Shown here one piece after another: positions 31,264 through 38,238 of a DNA stretch of 38,364 nt (positions within the stretch are counted from its first letter, which is position 1; each line of letters begins with the position of its first letter). The position numbers and the translations under genes were made by a program. The DNA comes from a virus, in IMG/VR virus record IMGVR_UViG_3300025122_000057, positions 1 to 38,364 of that record; one strand, written 5' to 3'. The notes beneath the pieces were generated by a model. The model had not been told where the DNA came from. It ran no database searches and saw only the letters and a program-made list of their open reading frames with translations.

Positions 31264-32533
31264 CGAATGGTTCCCCTGTGGCCTCGAGGGTAGCGGTCTG
31301 GCCTGTGAACGCCTGCCATCGCTTCACGGCTAGGTCAACGTAAACTGGATTGATCTCGATGGCTAGGCAACGCCGCCCCAGCATCTCGGCGGCAATTATG
31401 GTAGTTCCAGAACCCACGAATGGGTCATACACCGCCTCGCCGCGCTCGGAGTTGTTGGCGATGGGCCGGCGCATGGCCTCTGCTGGCTTCTGCGTCGAGT
31501 GCCCGGTCTCCGAGGCACGATGGGTGATTTCCCAGACGGTAGACTGGTCACGGGCGCCTTGCCAGTGTCCGTTCTTTCCGTTCCGCACCGCATAAGCGCA
31601 CGGCTCATGGCTCCAGTGGTAGTTGCCGCGACCTATGATGGTGCGGTTTTTGTTCCAGACGATTACGGCGCGGAGTGCAAACCCAGCCGACTTGATGCTC
31701 GCAAACACCTCATCGGCGTGAAGGCTCGCATGCCAGATGTAGGCGACGTCGCCGGCGAACAACGACCACGTGGCCGTCCAGTCGGCTTGGTCGTCGTTGT
31801 CAACGCGGCCGACGGCCTTGGCCCCAACCGGACTGCCGCCGAATCCCTTGGTCCTACTGACCCGCGTCCGCCAGTCCGCCTCATAGTTCACGCCATACGG
31901 CGGGTCCGTGACCATCAGGTGGGGGGCATGGTCGCCCACACAGGCCGCCACGTCGGCTTTATCGGTCGAGTCGCCGCATAGGAGCCTGTGGTCGCCCAGC
32001 AGCCACACGTCGCCGACTTTCGAGAGGGGGTCCGTGGGCAGCGCCGGCGCGGCATCGGGGTCGGTCAGGCCTTCGTACCCATCGATGTTCAGCCGGGCGA
32101 GCTCGCTGGTGTCGAAGCCAAGCGGCCGGAGGTCGAAGTCCGCGCCCCGGAGCGCGCCGATCTCGAGCGTGAGGAGGCCCAGGTCCCACGCCGCCTCCTC
32201 GCCCGAACGGTTGTCGGCGATCCGGTACGCGGCGGCTTCGGCGAGCGTCAACTCGGCGACGTGCACCGGCACCTCCTTGAGGCCGAGCGACCTGGCGGCC
32301 AGCAGCCGGCCGTGGCCCACGATAACCACCCCCGCGCCGTCGACCACGATGGGCTGACGCCAGCCGTACTCGTTGATCGAGGCGGCGATCTTGGCGACCG
32401 CCTTGTCGGAAATCTTGCGGGGGTTGCGAGGGTAGGGTTTGACGTCGCCGATCGGGCGCACTTCCACGGCGATGGTGGGGCTGGGGAGCCCAGCGGGGGC
32501 GCTCCCCCAGTCTTCCTCGAGATCCGGTGTCAC
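31235..32533 (-). CDS. ParB-domain/beta-class DNA N6/N4 methyltransferase
   Basis: The 432-aa protein starts with a ParB/sulfiredoxin-like domain (residues about 22-105, GHGRLLAA motif at 73-80). Motif IV DPPYGVNY is at 210-217 and motif I DPFVGSGTT at 370-378, the order of beta-class DNA adenine/cytosine-N4 methylases. DPPY favours N6-adenine. ParB-methylase fusions are common in phages; the ParB part may bind DNA or nucleotide. The GTG at 32533 follows GGAG; a longer frame to 32755 would overlap the preceding gene. Likely self-DNA protection or regulation. Confidence 0.92.
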   Translation of the reverse strand: MTPDLEEDWGSAPAGLPSPTIAVEVRPIGDVKPYPRNPRKISDKAVAKIAASINEYGWRQPIVVDGAGVVIVGHGRLLAARSLGLKEVPVHVAELTLAEAAAYRIADNRSGEEAAWDLGLLTLEIGALRGADFDLRPLGFDTSELARLNIDGYEGLTDPDAAPALPTDPLSKVGDVWLLGDHRLLCGDSTDKADVAACVGDHAPHLMVTDPPYGVNYEADWRTRVSRTKGFGGSPVGAKAVGRVDNDDQADWTATWSLFAGDVAYIWHASLHADEVFASIKSAGFALRAVIVWNKNRTIIGRGNYHWSHEPCAYAVRNGKNGHWQGARDQSTVWEITHRASETGHSTQKPAEAMRRPIANNSERGEAVYDPFVGSGTTIIAAEMLGRRCLAIEINPVYVDLAVKRWQAFTGQTATLEATGEPFGGSKVRADG

Positions 32534-32613
32534 GGGTTCTCCGCGAAAGGATGGGGCCGAGCCGCCTGGGAAAAACGACCCGGCCCCCGGCTCTATGACT
32601 CCGCAGACCCTCC

Positions 32614-33216
32614 TTACACCTCCAAGTCCATCTGCGTCAACAAGCTGTCGGGCGTGCGAAGGTAGTGCGACTCCCGGTATTCCCGCACGGCATTGCGGCC
32701 TTCGTCCGTTGGATGGATGATCTTCAGAGTGTGACCAACCCGCTCGCGTATCCAAGCCACGGGAACCTTCCGACAGGCCGTGCGGTTTAGTTGCTTTGAA
32801 ATGGTCTCTTCAAATTCATCCACCGCCGGCCAGAAACACTCTCGCAGAGCCTGGAAGTCGATGATGTGGCAGGCGACAGTCAGGTTCTTGCAGCACATCG
32901 CGTAGACCAGCCAGTCAGCTTGGCCGTATTTCATCCAGCCGTCGCTCTCCCGACCGGGCACGGTGCAGCTCGTCGTCTCAAGGGTGACGGCCGCGTATTC
33001 GCCACGCACGATCTTCTCCTCGACACACGTCGCCTGCCCGCCTTCGCGCTGCAAGATGGTGTCCACCGCATAACGCTTCTGGAGAGTGCCAGCCAAGCGG
33101 CCCTTGTCGATGTAGACATAGCGGCCCTCGAGGGCGAAGCTGCCGTATAGACCCGGGCCGAGGACGAGGTCCCTGACCTTCCGCTGCGCCGCGTTGTCGA
33201 TATGAAACCGGCTCAT
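32614..33216 (-). CDS. Candidate PD-(D/E)XK nuclease-like protein (200 aa)
   Basis: The 200-aa protein contains D52, followed after a 13-residue loop by VEEK (E66-x-K68), then AAVTLETTS and GWMKYGQADWLVYA (93-106). This spacing fits the PD-(D/E)XK nuclease core, and the GW..xxADWLVYAM segment resembles the sheet-helix after it in phage or restriction-like nucleases. A C-terminal region has KIIHPTDEGRNAVREY. It lies between two ParB-methylase genes, so a restriction-type or genome-exchange role is plausible. The catalytic assignment is my inference. Confidence 0.5.
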   Translation of the reverse strand: MSRFHIDNAAQRKVRDLVLGPGLYGSFALEGRYVYIDKGRLAGTLQKRYAVDTILQREGGQATCVEEKIVRGEYAAVTLETTSCTVPGRESDGWMKYGQADWLVYAMCCKNLTVACHIIDFQALRECFWPAVDEFEETISKQLNRTACRKVPVAWIRERVGHTLKIIHPTDEGRNAVREYRESHYLRTPDSLLTQMDLEV

Positions 33217-33380
33217 CCATCCGCCCTTCCTTTCTCCCCGGCCACCAGAATCAGTTGGAGCGTTTCCTTTGCCACTGCCCAGCCATGATCATGGATATCG
33301 CTCAGAAGCATGGTGAGATCGAAGTCGTTGAGGCTTCGCACCGCCGCCAATTCACCACTTGATATCTGCTGGTTGATCAT
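33213..33380 (-). CDS. Small protein in the methylase operon (55 aa)
   Basis: The 55-aa product begins MINQQISSGELAAVRSLND and is all helical, with a middle segment LTMLLSDIHDHGWAVAKETL. Its ATG shares a base with the methylase stop (TGATG), and its stop overlaps the next ATG (ATGA). No family is recognised. The close coupling suggests a partner of the flanking methylase or the nuclease-like protein; a protein-protein adaptor would fit its size, but there is no direct evidence. Confidence 0.65.
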   Translation of the reverse strand: MINQQISSGELAAVRSLNDFDLTMLLSDIHDHGWAVAKETLQLILVAGEKGRADG

Positions 33381-34447
33381 CAGACCACCTTGAAAAGGTT
33401 GCTGAACCCATCCCGCTCCGTGCGCTGGAACGCCTCGCCGAAGGGCGGATAGGACGCCCGCTGCACGATCTCGTAGAAAATATCCGGCTTGTCGCTGTGC
33501 TTGCTGACCGGCGCCTCGAAATGCGTGGCGATGTTGTCGGCCCGGGTTCGGAGCTCGCCGCGCAAACCAAATAGGACATGCTCCGTCGAATTGCGGAAGT
33601 AGGATCCCAGCCCCCACCGCGGTTTGACCCAGGTGAGCACGGTCTTGTGGGCGAACCCCCAGTGCTTCATCAGATCTGCGGCCCGGGTGATGAAGTTGTT
33701 GGTGGTCCAGAGATAAAGATGGCAATTGTCCTCGGCCCAGTCGGGAACGGGCAGGGCCAGCAGCTCTTCGTGCGTCATGGTGGCATAACCCGGCGCCGCC
33801 CGGCCGGCAAGGGACAGCCACTCGTAGTCCCACGGTGGATCGATCACGAGGGTCTTGTGCCTGCCTTCGACGGGCTCGAGAGACATCACCGCCGCTTCAT
33901 CGCGGGCCTGCTTGAGCTTCCGATGGGCGCCCGTCACATTGCCGGCCCGGTCCATCTCCTCGACCAGGTGGCCGAACCGCTCGGGCTCCTCCTCGGCGGC
34001 GTCAACCACGTCCTTGATCTTCTCGACCGTGCGACCAGATACCCCGGCGAAGGCGCCGATCTTGTCAACTGACCGCCCTGCCGCCGTGTGCGAAACTTTC
34101 GCGTTTGGAAGGTTGGCTGTCCGACGCTCCTCCGCCGCCGCCTTCTCTTGCGGCTCCAATGCTCGCCGGATCGCATCTATCTCGCTCGGCGTGAAGTCCT
34201 TGCGTATGGCGTTCTCTGCGAACTCTCCGCGCACCACCTCGGCAAGATCAACGACGGTGGCGGGAATATCATCGAGCCCGAGCTGCTTGAATGCCTCGAG
34301 TCGGCGCTGACCAGCGATCAGCATGTTGTCAGGCGTGACGACGATGGGGTGGAGAAGGCCCACCTCCTGGATGCTGGCGACGAGCGACGTGAGATCGCCC
34401 AGCTCCTTGCGATGGCGTCGGCCAACCTTGATCGTGGAGATTTTCAT
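33380..34447 (-). CDS. ParB-domain/MT-A70 DNA adenine methyltransferase
   Basis: A 355-aa fusion. Residues 1-100 form a ParB-like domain with AGQRRLEA (45-52) and FAENAIRKDFTPSE, and a middle region to about 185 has GVSGRTVEKIKDV, a helix-turn-helix pattern. The C-terminal MT-A70 domain carries DPPWDYEW with DPPW at 203-206, then LYLWTTNNF and EHVLFGLRGE. MT-A70 proteins methylate adenine N6. It may act as an orphan DNA methylase. A 24-codon DUF7220-like relic overlaps its start by four bases. Confidence 0.92.
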   Translation of the reverse strand: MKISTIKVGRRHRKELGDLTSLVASIQEVGLLHPIVVTPDNMLIAGQRRLEAFKQLGLDDIPATVVDLAEVVRGEFAENAIRKDFTPSEIDAIRRALEPQEKAAAEERRTANLPNAKVSHTAAGRSVDKIGAFAGVSGRTVEKIKDVVDAAEEEPERFGHLVEEMDRAGNVTGAHRKLKQARDEAAVMSLEPVEGRHKTLVIDPPWDYEWLSLAGRAAPGYATMTHEELLALPVPDWAEDNCHLYLWTTNNFITRAADLMKHWGFAHKTVLTWVKPRWGLGSYFRNSTEHVLFGLRGELRTRADNIATHFEAPVSKHSDKPDIFYEIVQRASYPPFGEAFQRTERDGFSNLFKVV

Positions 34448-34518
34448 CTGAACCTCTCAAATACCCGCCTGTTGGTGGTCGCTTCCACGAGCGACATCGT
34501 GCGGCTCTGACGACTCAT
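34444..34518 (-). pseudogene. Internally deleted DUF7220-like membrane protein relic (24 codons)
   Basis: The 24-codon frame reads MSRQSRTMSLVEATTN directly followed by RRVFERFR. In DUF7220-type phage proteins MSLVEAxxN is the start of a two-segment membrane protein and RRLFERLR is its usual end; here the whole membrane part is missing without a frameshift. It is ATGA-coupled to the methylase gene. I interpret it as an in-frame deletion remnant, though it could act as a short leader peptide. Confidence 0.55.
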
Positions 34519-34549
34519 ATCAAGCCGTGGCGCTCGTCCTTGGAGGCGC

Positions 34550-35179
34550 TCACAACTCCACCTCCTCGGCCTGGCGGCCACGGACCCGGTCGATGATCGC
34601 TTTCGCCGTCTCGCCCAGGTTGCCCGCCAGCTTGTTGTCTTTCGCCGTCACTGGTCCCCACCGCTCAAGGCACTGCGCCTCGTGCTCGACGATGTGCACC
34701 TCGACCTGGTCGTTGCTGATGTGGACCTCCTCGGCGCCGTCACGGAGCTGCGTGCAGGCCTCGGCGAACAGCCACCGCTTGATGTCGCCGGCGCCGCGCT
34801 CCTTGAACTGGCGCCGGCACAGGCACGTCTCGACCGGGCCCGCGATCAGGCGCCGCTGGACGTAGTCCCAGGCCTTCGTCGATCGCTGGGCCACACCGAG
34901 CTCGGCGGCGCTGATCTTCCGCGGCTCGTCGACCATCAGCGATTCGCACGCCTTCCGGTACGTCGAGGGCAGAGGCCAGGTGTTCCGCTCCCAGGTGCGG
35001 CGCACGATCGCCGCCGCCTTCGCCAGGACCTCCTCGGGGAAGTCAAGCATCCCGACCGCATCCTCGAGCCAAGCGTCTCGCGTCCAGCCTCGAGGCGGAT
35101 CGCCGCGGCCCTCGAGTGGGTCATAGATCAATGATCGGACCAAATGTCGCCGGTCCAGCAATGGCACTAGGTTGCCCAT
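34550..35179 (-). CDS. Replication-module protein (209 aa)
   Basis: A 209-aa helical protein with a Trp-rich middle (WERNTWPLPSTYRKACESLM) and a KDNKLAGNLGETAKAII end. It lies just downstream of the DUF1376 gene, where helicase-loader or replication-accessory proteins often occur. CACGGAAGGA (35187..35196) sets the start at 35179, giving a 59-base overlap with the preceding gene. Two Cys residues in ETCLCRRQ are the only motif-like element. No family is recognised. Confidence 0.7.
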   Translation of the reverse strand: MGNLVPLLDRRHLVRSLIYDPLEGRGDPPRGWTRDAWLEDAVGMLDFPEEVLAKAAAIVRRTWERNTWPLPSTYRKACESLMVDEPRKISAAELGVAQRSTKAWDYVQRRLIAGPVETCLCRRQFKERGAGDIKRWLFAEACTQLRDGAEEVHISNDQVEVHIVEHEAQCLERWGPVTAKDNKLAGNLGETAKAIIDRVRGRQAEEVEL

Positions 35180-35999
35180 CGTCTTCTCCTTCCGTGATTG
35201 CGATCGTTGTCGCGTCGTCATCATACAGCCGGCGCCAAGCCGCGTCCATTTCTGCTCGCTGGCGCGCGACCATCGCATCCTCCCGCCGGAGGATCGATTC
35301 GTCGTACTGGTCGTTCCAACCATGCTGGTTGATCCAGGTCACCATGTGTCGCGTCTTCGTCTCGGTCAGGGCGCATTGGAGGCAGTAGGCCGAAGCAGCG
35401 CGCAGAATCGGTCGAGGATCGAGCTGCGGTTTCACAACGTGTTTTTCCCACGCCGCTCTCGCTGCCTGCTTCGAGCCTTTCATCATGTCGACCGATCTCC
35501 AGCTCTCCCAGCCGACATCGAAGCCCGTCATGTAGACCTGGCCGTTCACCTTCGCGGGCAAATCGGTTGTTTCATCGCGCGCGCGCATGTCGAGCGAAGC
35601 TCGACTGTCCTCTCCTCTCCTCTCCTCTCCTCTAGGGGCGTGACTAACGCGTGACGGACGCGTGACACCATCTTGACTTGTCAGTGCCTTGCGGTGTCGT
35701 TTTTGACGTGCTGCACCGTCGCGTCTTTTGATGTACGCGGCCTCGAGTTCAGCTTCGCACCTGGTGTGCGTTAGTAACGCGTTACGTTTCTTGAAGAGCG
35801 GGACGACTTCGTCGCGGACGTTTTGCCAGTCCTCGAGGCTGCATCCGACGATGGAAGCGAGCGCCCGGTCGTCGATCGGGAGGGGTGCTTCGTAGAGGTA
35901 GTAGTGATCGAGGAGGAGGTTGTAGGCACCGTGGGCAGCGAGGCTGAGCCGCCACGTGTCGTTGCGGTAATCGGTTGGGGACTTTGGATACCAGTCCAT
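35121..35999 (-). CDS. DUF1376-type replication initiation-like protein
   Basis: The 292-aa protein begins MDWYPKSPTDYRNDT and continues SLAAHGAYNLLLDHYYLYEAPLPIDD, with LASIVGC, a clear DUF1376 (YdaU-like) N-terminal domain. A basic linker (about residues 105-150) contains five AGAGG units on the coding strand, followed by a helical C-terminal domain with WESWRSVDMMKGSKQAARAAW. Such proteins act in phage replication initiation. Start 35999 has GAGGG upstream; 36014 is an alternative. It is the first gene of the long minus operon. Confidence 0.82.
   Translation of the reverse strand: MDWYPKSPTDYRNDTWRLSLAAHGAYNLLLDHYYLYEAPLPIDDRALASIVGCSLEDWQNVRDEVVPLFKKRNALLTHTRCEAELEAAYIKRRDGAARQKRHRKALTSQDGVTRPSRVSHAPRGEERRGEDSRASLDMRARDETTDLPAKVNGQVYMTGFDVGWESWRSVDMMKGSKQAARAAWEKHVVKPQLDPRPILRAASAYCLQCALTETKTRHMVTWINQHGWNDQYDESILRREDAMVARQRAEMDAAWRRLYDDDATTIAITEGEDDGQPSAIAGPATFGPIIDL
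35609..35633. repeat. Five tandem CCTCT units inside the replication gene
   Basis: Five perfect head-to-tail CCTCT copies (AGAGG on the coding strand) encode the Arg/Gly/Glu linker of the DUF1376-type protein. A gain or loss of one unit shifts the frame by five bases, so slippage would truncate the C-terminal domain. Confidence 0.9.
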
Positions 36000-36142
36000 G
36001 GGCAGGGCCCTCATGATCGCGCGCCGTCTCAAGTCGACGCAGGGTGGTGGAGGGGGCAGACCGGTGGATCATGTCACCAGCCGCCCGCCTCCGCAGCCGG
36101 AGCTACCAGGTGGCCTCCTGGTCCGACGTCGTCGTCGCAGCC

Positions 36143-36172
36143 ATGATCGGGATGAAAACGGGCATTTGTCAA
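36143..36172 (-). promoter_or_regulatory. Possible promoter for the replication/late minus operon
   Basis: On the minus strand a perfect TTGACA (36172-36167) is followed after 18 bases by GATCAT (36148-36143), a weak -10. It reads towards the DUF1376 gene, about 140 bases upstream of its start. The adjacent bases GCATTTGTCAAG resemble one half of the shared operator. The remaining 36033..36142 has no convincing gene. Confidence 0.35.
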
Positions 36173-36185
36173 GGCCGCAAAAAAA

Positions 36186-36199
36186 GAGCATTTCTGCTC
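36186..36199. promoter_or_regulatory. Operator-like dyad in the right control region
   Basis: GAGCA-TTTC-TGCTC is a perfect 5+4+5 inverted repeat. Its core AGCATTTCTGCT differs from the 1882..1897 operator core (AGCATTTGTGCT) by one central base. Another half-site TGCTC lies at 36219-36223, inside the plus promoter. The most likely binder is the HTH protein at 1606..1848. Confidence 0.6.
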
Positions 36200-36208
36200 A
36201 CTTTTCTC

Positions 36209-36236
36209 TGGACATATCTGCTCGATGCCCTATTAT
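36209..36236 (+). promoter_or_regulatory. Strong promoter of the right-arm operon
   Basis: TGGACA (36209-36214) and TATTAT (36231-36236), each five of six consensus bases, are separated by 16 bases. The spacer contains a TGCTC operator half-site. Transcription would begin about 36243, with a 40-base leader to the 36283 gene. It would run through the radical SAM gene and across the junction. Confidence 0.7.
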
Positions 36237-36282
36237 TTCTCGTGAGGCCGGGCGCCGCCTGACCCAAACCGAGGAACAGCCC

Positions 36283-36591
36283 ATGACCAACAAGCTCCAC
36301 AACCTCCGCAGCGAGACCCTCGCTGACCGGCTCGGCGACCTGGACGTGCAGATCAAGGCGCTCCAGGCTGCCGCCGGCGAGCTCAAGACCGAGCTCAAGG
36401 ATCGCGGCGTCGGCACGAGCGTCGGCTCCCGGTTCCAGGTCAACGTCGCCGAGACCAGCCGCTGCACGCTGGACCAGAAGGCGCTGGTCGTAGCGTTCGG
36501 CGACGAAGCTCTCGATCCCTTCCGCACCTTCGCCACGGTCGTGACCGTCAAGGTCACAGTCCGCAAGGACAAGCTGGCGGCGGCGGCGTAA
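36283..36591 (+). CDS. Coiled-coil early protein (102 aa)
   Basis: The 102-aa protein begins MTNKLHNLRSETLADRLGD. It has an N-terminal helical coiled coil (LGDLDVQIKALQAAAGELKTELKD, residues about 18-40) and a C-terminal domain with RFQVNVAETSRCTLDQKALV and VTVKVTVRK. This arrangement resembles small early phage proteins that affect host nucleases or DNA binding, but I do not assign one. GAGGAAC precedes the ATG. It is the first gene after the right-arm promoter and before a terminator. Confidence 0.7.
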   Translation: MTNKLHNLRSETLADRLGDLDVQIKALQAAAGELKTELKDRGVGTSVGSRFQVNVAETSRCTLDQKALVVAFGDEALDPFRTFATVVTVKVTVRKDKLAAAA

Positions 36592-36607
36592 CCTACCTCC
36601 CAACTGG

Positions 36608-36632
36608 CGGGGCCGCGCGCCCCGTCCTTTTT
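36608..36632 (+). terminator. Probable intrinsic terminator after the first right-arm gene
   Basis: CGGGG and CCCCG form a five-base GC stem around a seven-base loop, followed after GTCC-type bases by five T at 36628-36632. It is short and may be leaky, allowing partial readthrough to later small genes. Confidence 0.5.
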
Positions 36633-36653
36633 CCCTCCATCAGGAACATGAAC

Positions 36654-36917
36654 ATGACCACCTTCGCCACCCAGACCACCGAGAAGGAGCACACCATGGC
36701 TAGAGCGCTGAGCCGAAACGAATGGGACGAAATGCTGGGCAGCACCGCCTCGCGCCGCGTCATCGACACCCTCGAATATCAGCTCTACGTCGCGAGGTAC
36801 TGCCGGCAGGCGCAGAGCCTGTACGAACACCCCGACGACGAACTGATCGAACACTACACCCGGGACATCGAAGACCTCCGCGTGGCGCTGTCCGGCCTCT
36901 ACAGGAGGCTGGCATGA
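36654..36917 (+). CDS. Small helical early protein (87 aa)
   Basis: The 87-aa protein has MTTFATQTTEKEHT at the start, ALSRNEWDEMLGSTASRRVIDTLEYQLYVARYC in the middle and a helical C-terminus. The start is uncertain: 36648 lies too close to AGGA, 36654 is placed eight bases from it, and 36696 has AAGGAG. GC-rich third positions between 36654 and 36695 favour 36654. The family is unknown. It couples to the next gene by ATGA. Confidence 0.65.
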   Translation: MTTFATQTTEKEHTMARALSRNEWDEMLGSTASRRVIDTLEYQLYVARYCRQAQSLYEHPDDELIEHYTRDIEDLRVALSGLYRRLA

Positions 36918-37057
36918 GCATCTCGAACCCGCAGACCTACAGGGATCTGGAACTAGCCTACAATGGGCCGATCCCGGCCGAGGAGCTGGAGCGGGTGCGC
37001 AACATCGAGTTCCGGCGCCGCCAGGCCAGAGAGGATGCGGCCTCACCAGACAACTGA
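36914..37057 (+). CDS. Tiny protein (47 aa)
   Basis: The 47-aa product starts MSISNPQTYRDLELAYNG and ends REDAASPDN, with a helix of charged residues (EELERVRNIEFRRRQARED). AGGAGG precedes the ATG, which overlaps the preceding stop. No family is recognised. The 141-base gap after it (37058..37198) contains only a possible 12-codon frame beginning MFQQASGGVSGH at 37073 and the next gene's ribosome-binding site. Confidence 0.6.
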   Translation: MSISNPQTYRDLELAYNGPIPAEELERVRNIEFRRRQAREDAASPDN

Positions 37058-37198
37058 AACCGGCCGGGATGTTCCAGCAGGCGAGCGGCGGCGTCAGCGG
37101 CCACTAAGGGCAAGACAGGCGCCCTGCCGAGCGGTCCCGGCCATCACATGGCGCCGCCAAGGGCACCAACCGCCGCACTACTGTGGAAGGGACGCGGC

Positions 37199-38227
37199 GT
37201 GAACATTCGCCTCACTCAGATTGACGGCAAGCTGCCCAACTTGGCGCTGATGAAGCTGGCGGCGTGGCACCGCTACCAGGGCGATCGCGTTCATTTCACA
37301 AAGAACATTGAGCGCGACATGTTGGAGGCGGAATACGACCGCGTCTACGGCTCGGCGATCTTTAGTTTCAGCGCCGAGCGCGTCGGTCGGTTTCGCCGCC
37401 AGTTTCCGCAGGCCATTGTGGGCGGGACGTGGAACCCAGTGGATCGGACGACGGTCGAGGACTTCATCGGTGAACACCCTGACCGATATGATTATTCGAT
37501 CTATCCGAGGTTTGATGGGTCTATCGGATTCACCCAGCGCGGCTGCCGGTTCAAGTGTGGATTCTGTGTGGTTCCCAAGAAGGAAGGGAAGCCCGCGTCG
37601 GTCAATACCATCGCCGACATCTGGCGTGGCGATCCTCGGCCGCGACATCTTCACCTCTTAGACAATGATTTTTTCGGGCAGCCTCGCGATCAATGGCAGA
37701 GGCGGATCGAGGAAATACGCGACGGCGCCTTCAAGGTGTGTCTCAACCAGGGGATCAACATCCGCATGATTGACGACGCCAGCGCCTCGGCGCTCTCATC
37801 GATCAAGATCCGGGACGATCAGTTCAAGGTGCGGCGCCTGTACACCGCCTGGGACAACCTCGGCGACGAGCACCGCTTCATGCGCGGCGTCGAAACCCTT
37901 GAGCGGCACGGCATCCCACCGCAGTGTCTGATGGTCTACATGCTGGTCGGCTACGACCGCCGGGAGACTTGGGCGCGCGTCATGTACCGATTTGAGAAGA
38001 TGGCGAGCTTGGGCATCCGCCCATACCCGATGGTGTTTGAGAATCGGCACCGAACCTTGCCTCTCGGCAGCACGAATCAACGCCTCGCCAATAGAACTCT
38101 TGGGGAGTTCCAGCGATGGGCAATCCGCAAGGCGTACACCTTCGTCTCGTTCCAAGATTATGACGTGAATGCCAAGGGGCGTGCGGAGGTGGGACAACTG
38201 GCGCTGGAGTACGATACATCTCAATGA
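37199..38227 (+). CDS. B12-domain-type radical SAM protein
   Basis: The 342-aa protein has an N-terminal Rossmann-like domain resembling a B12-binding domain (NLALMKLAAWHRYQGDRVHFT, then YDRVYGSAIFSFS, residues about 14-58). The radical SAM cluster CRFKCGFC follows (C116, C120, C123), then LHLLDNDFFG and LNQGINIRMID. No cobalamin ligand His is obvious. GTG at 37199 has AAGGGA upstream. Members of this phage group are uncharacterised; RNA or small-molecule modification is possible. It ends the right-arm operon before the junction ORF. Confidence 0.87.
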   Translation: MNIRLTQIDGKLPNLALMKLAAWHRYQGDRVHFTKNIERDMLEAEYDRVYGSAIFSFSAERVGRFRRQFPQAIVGGTWNPVDRTTVEDFIGEHPDRYDYSIYPRFDGSIGFTQRGCRFKCGFCVVPKKEGKPASVNTIADIWRGDPRPRHLHLLDNDFFGQPRDQWQRRIEEIRDGAFKVCLNQGINIRMIDDASASALSSIKIRDDQFKVRRLYTAWDNLGDEHRFMRGVETLERHGIPPQCLMVYMLVGYDRRETWARVMYRFEKMASLGIRPYPMVFENRHRTLPLGSTNQRLANRTLGEFQRWAIRKAYTFVSFQDYDVNAKGRAEVGQLALEYDTSQ

Positions 38228-38238
38228 ACAGGAGTGAA

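Noticed and set aside
32545-32612. Possible terminator after the nuclease-like gene (minus strand, CCGG pairs then five T)
   Set aside because: Only a four-base palindrome could be paired, and the methylase gene follows immediately.
31235-32755. Long version of the ParB-methylase starting at 32755
   Set aside because: It would overlap the 3' end of the nuclease-like gene by over 100 bases; GTG 32533 has a good GGAG.
37058-37198. Small gene in the gap before the radical SAM gene
   Set aside because: Only a 12-codon frame without a firm ribosome-binding site; the in-frame ATG at 37148 lacks one, whereas GTG 37199 has AAGGGA.
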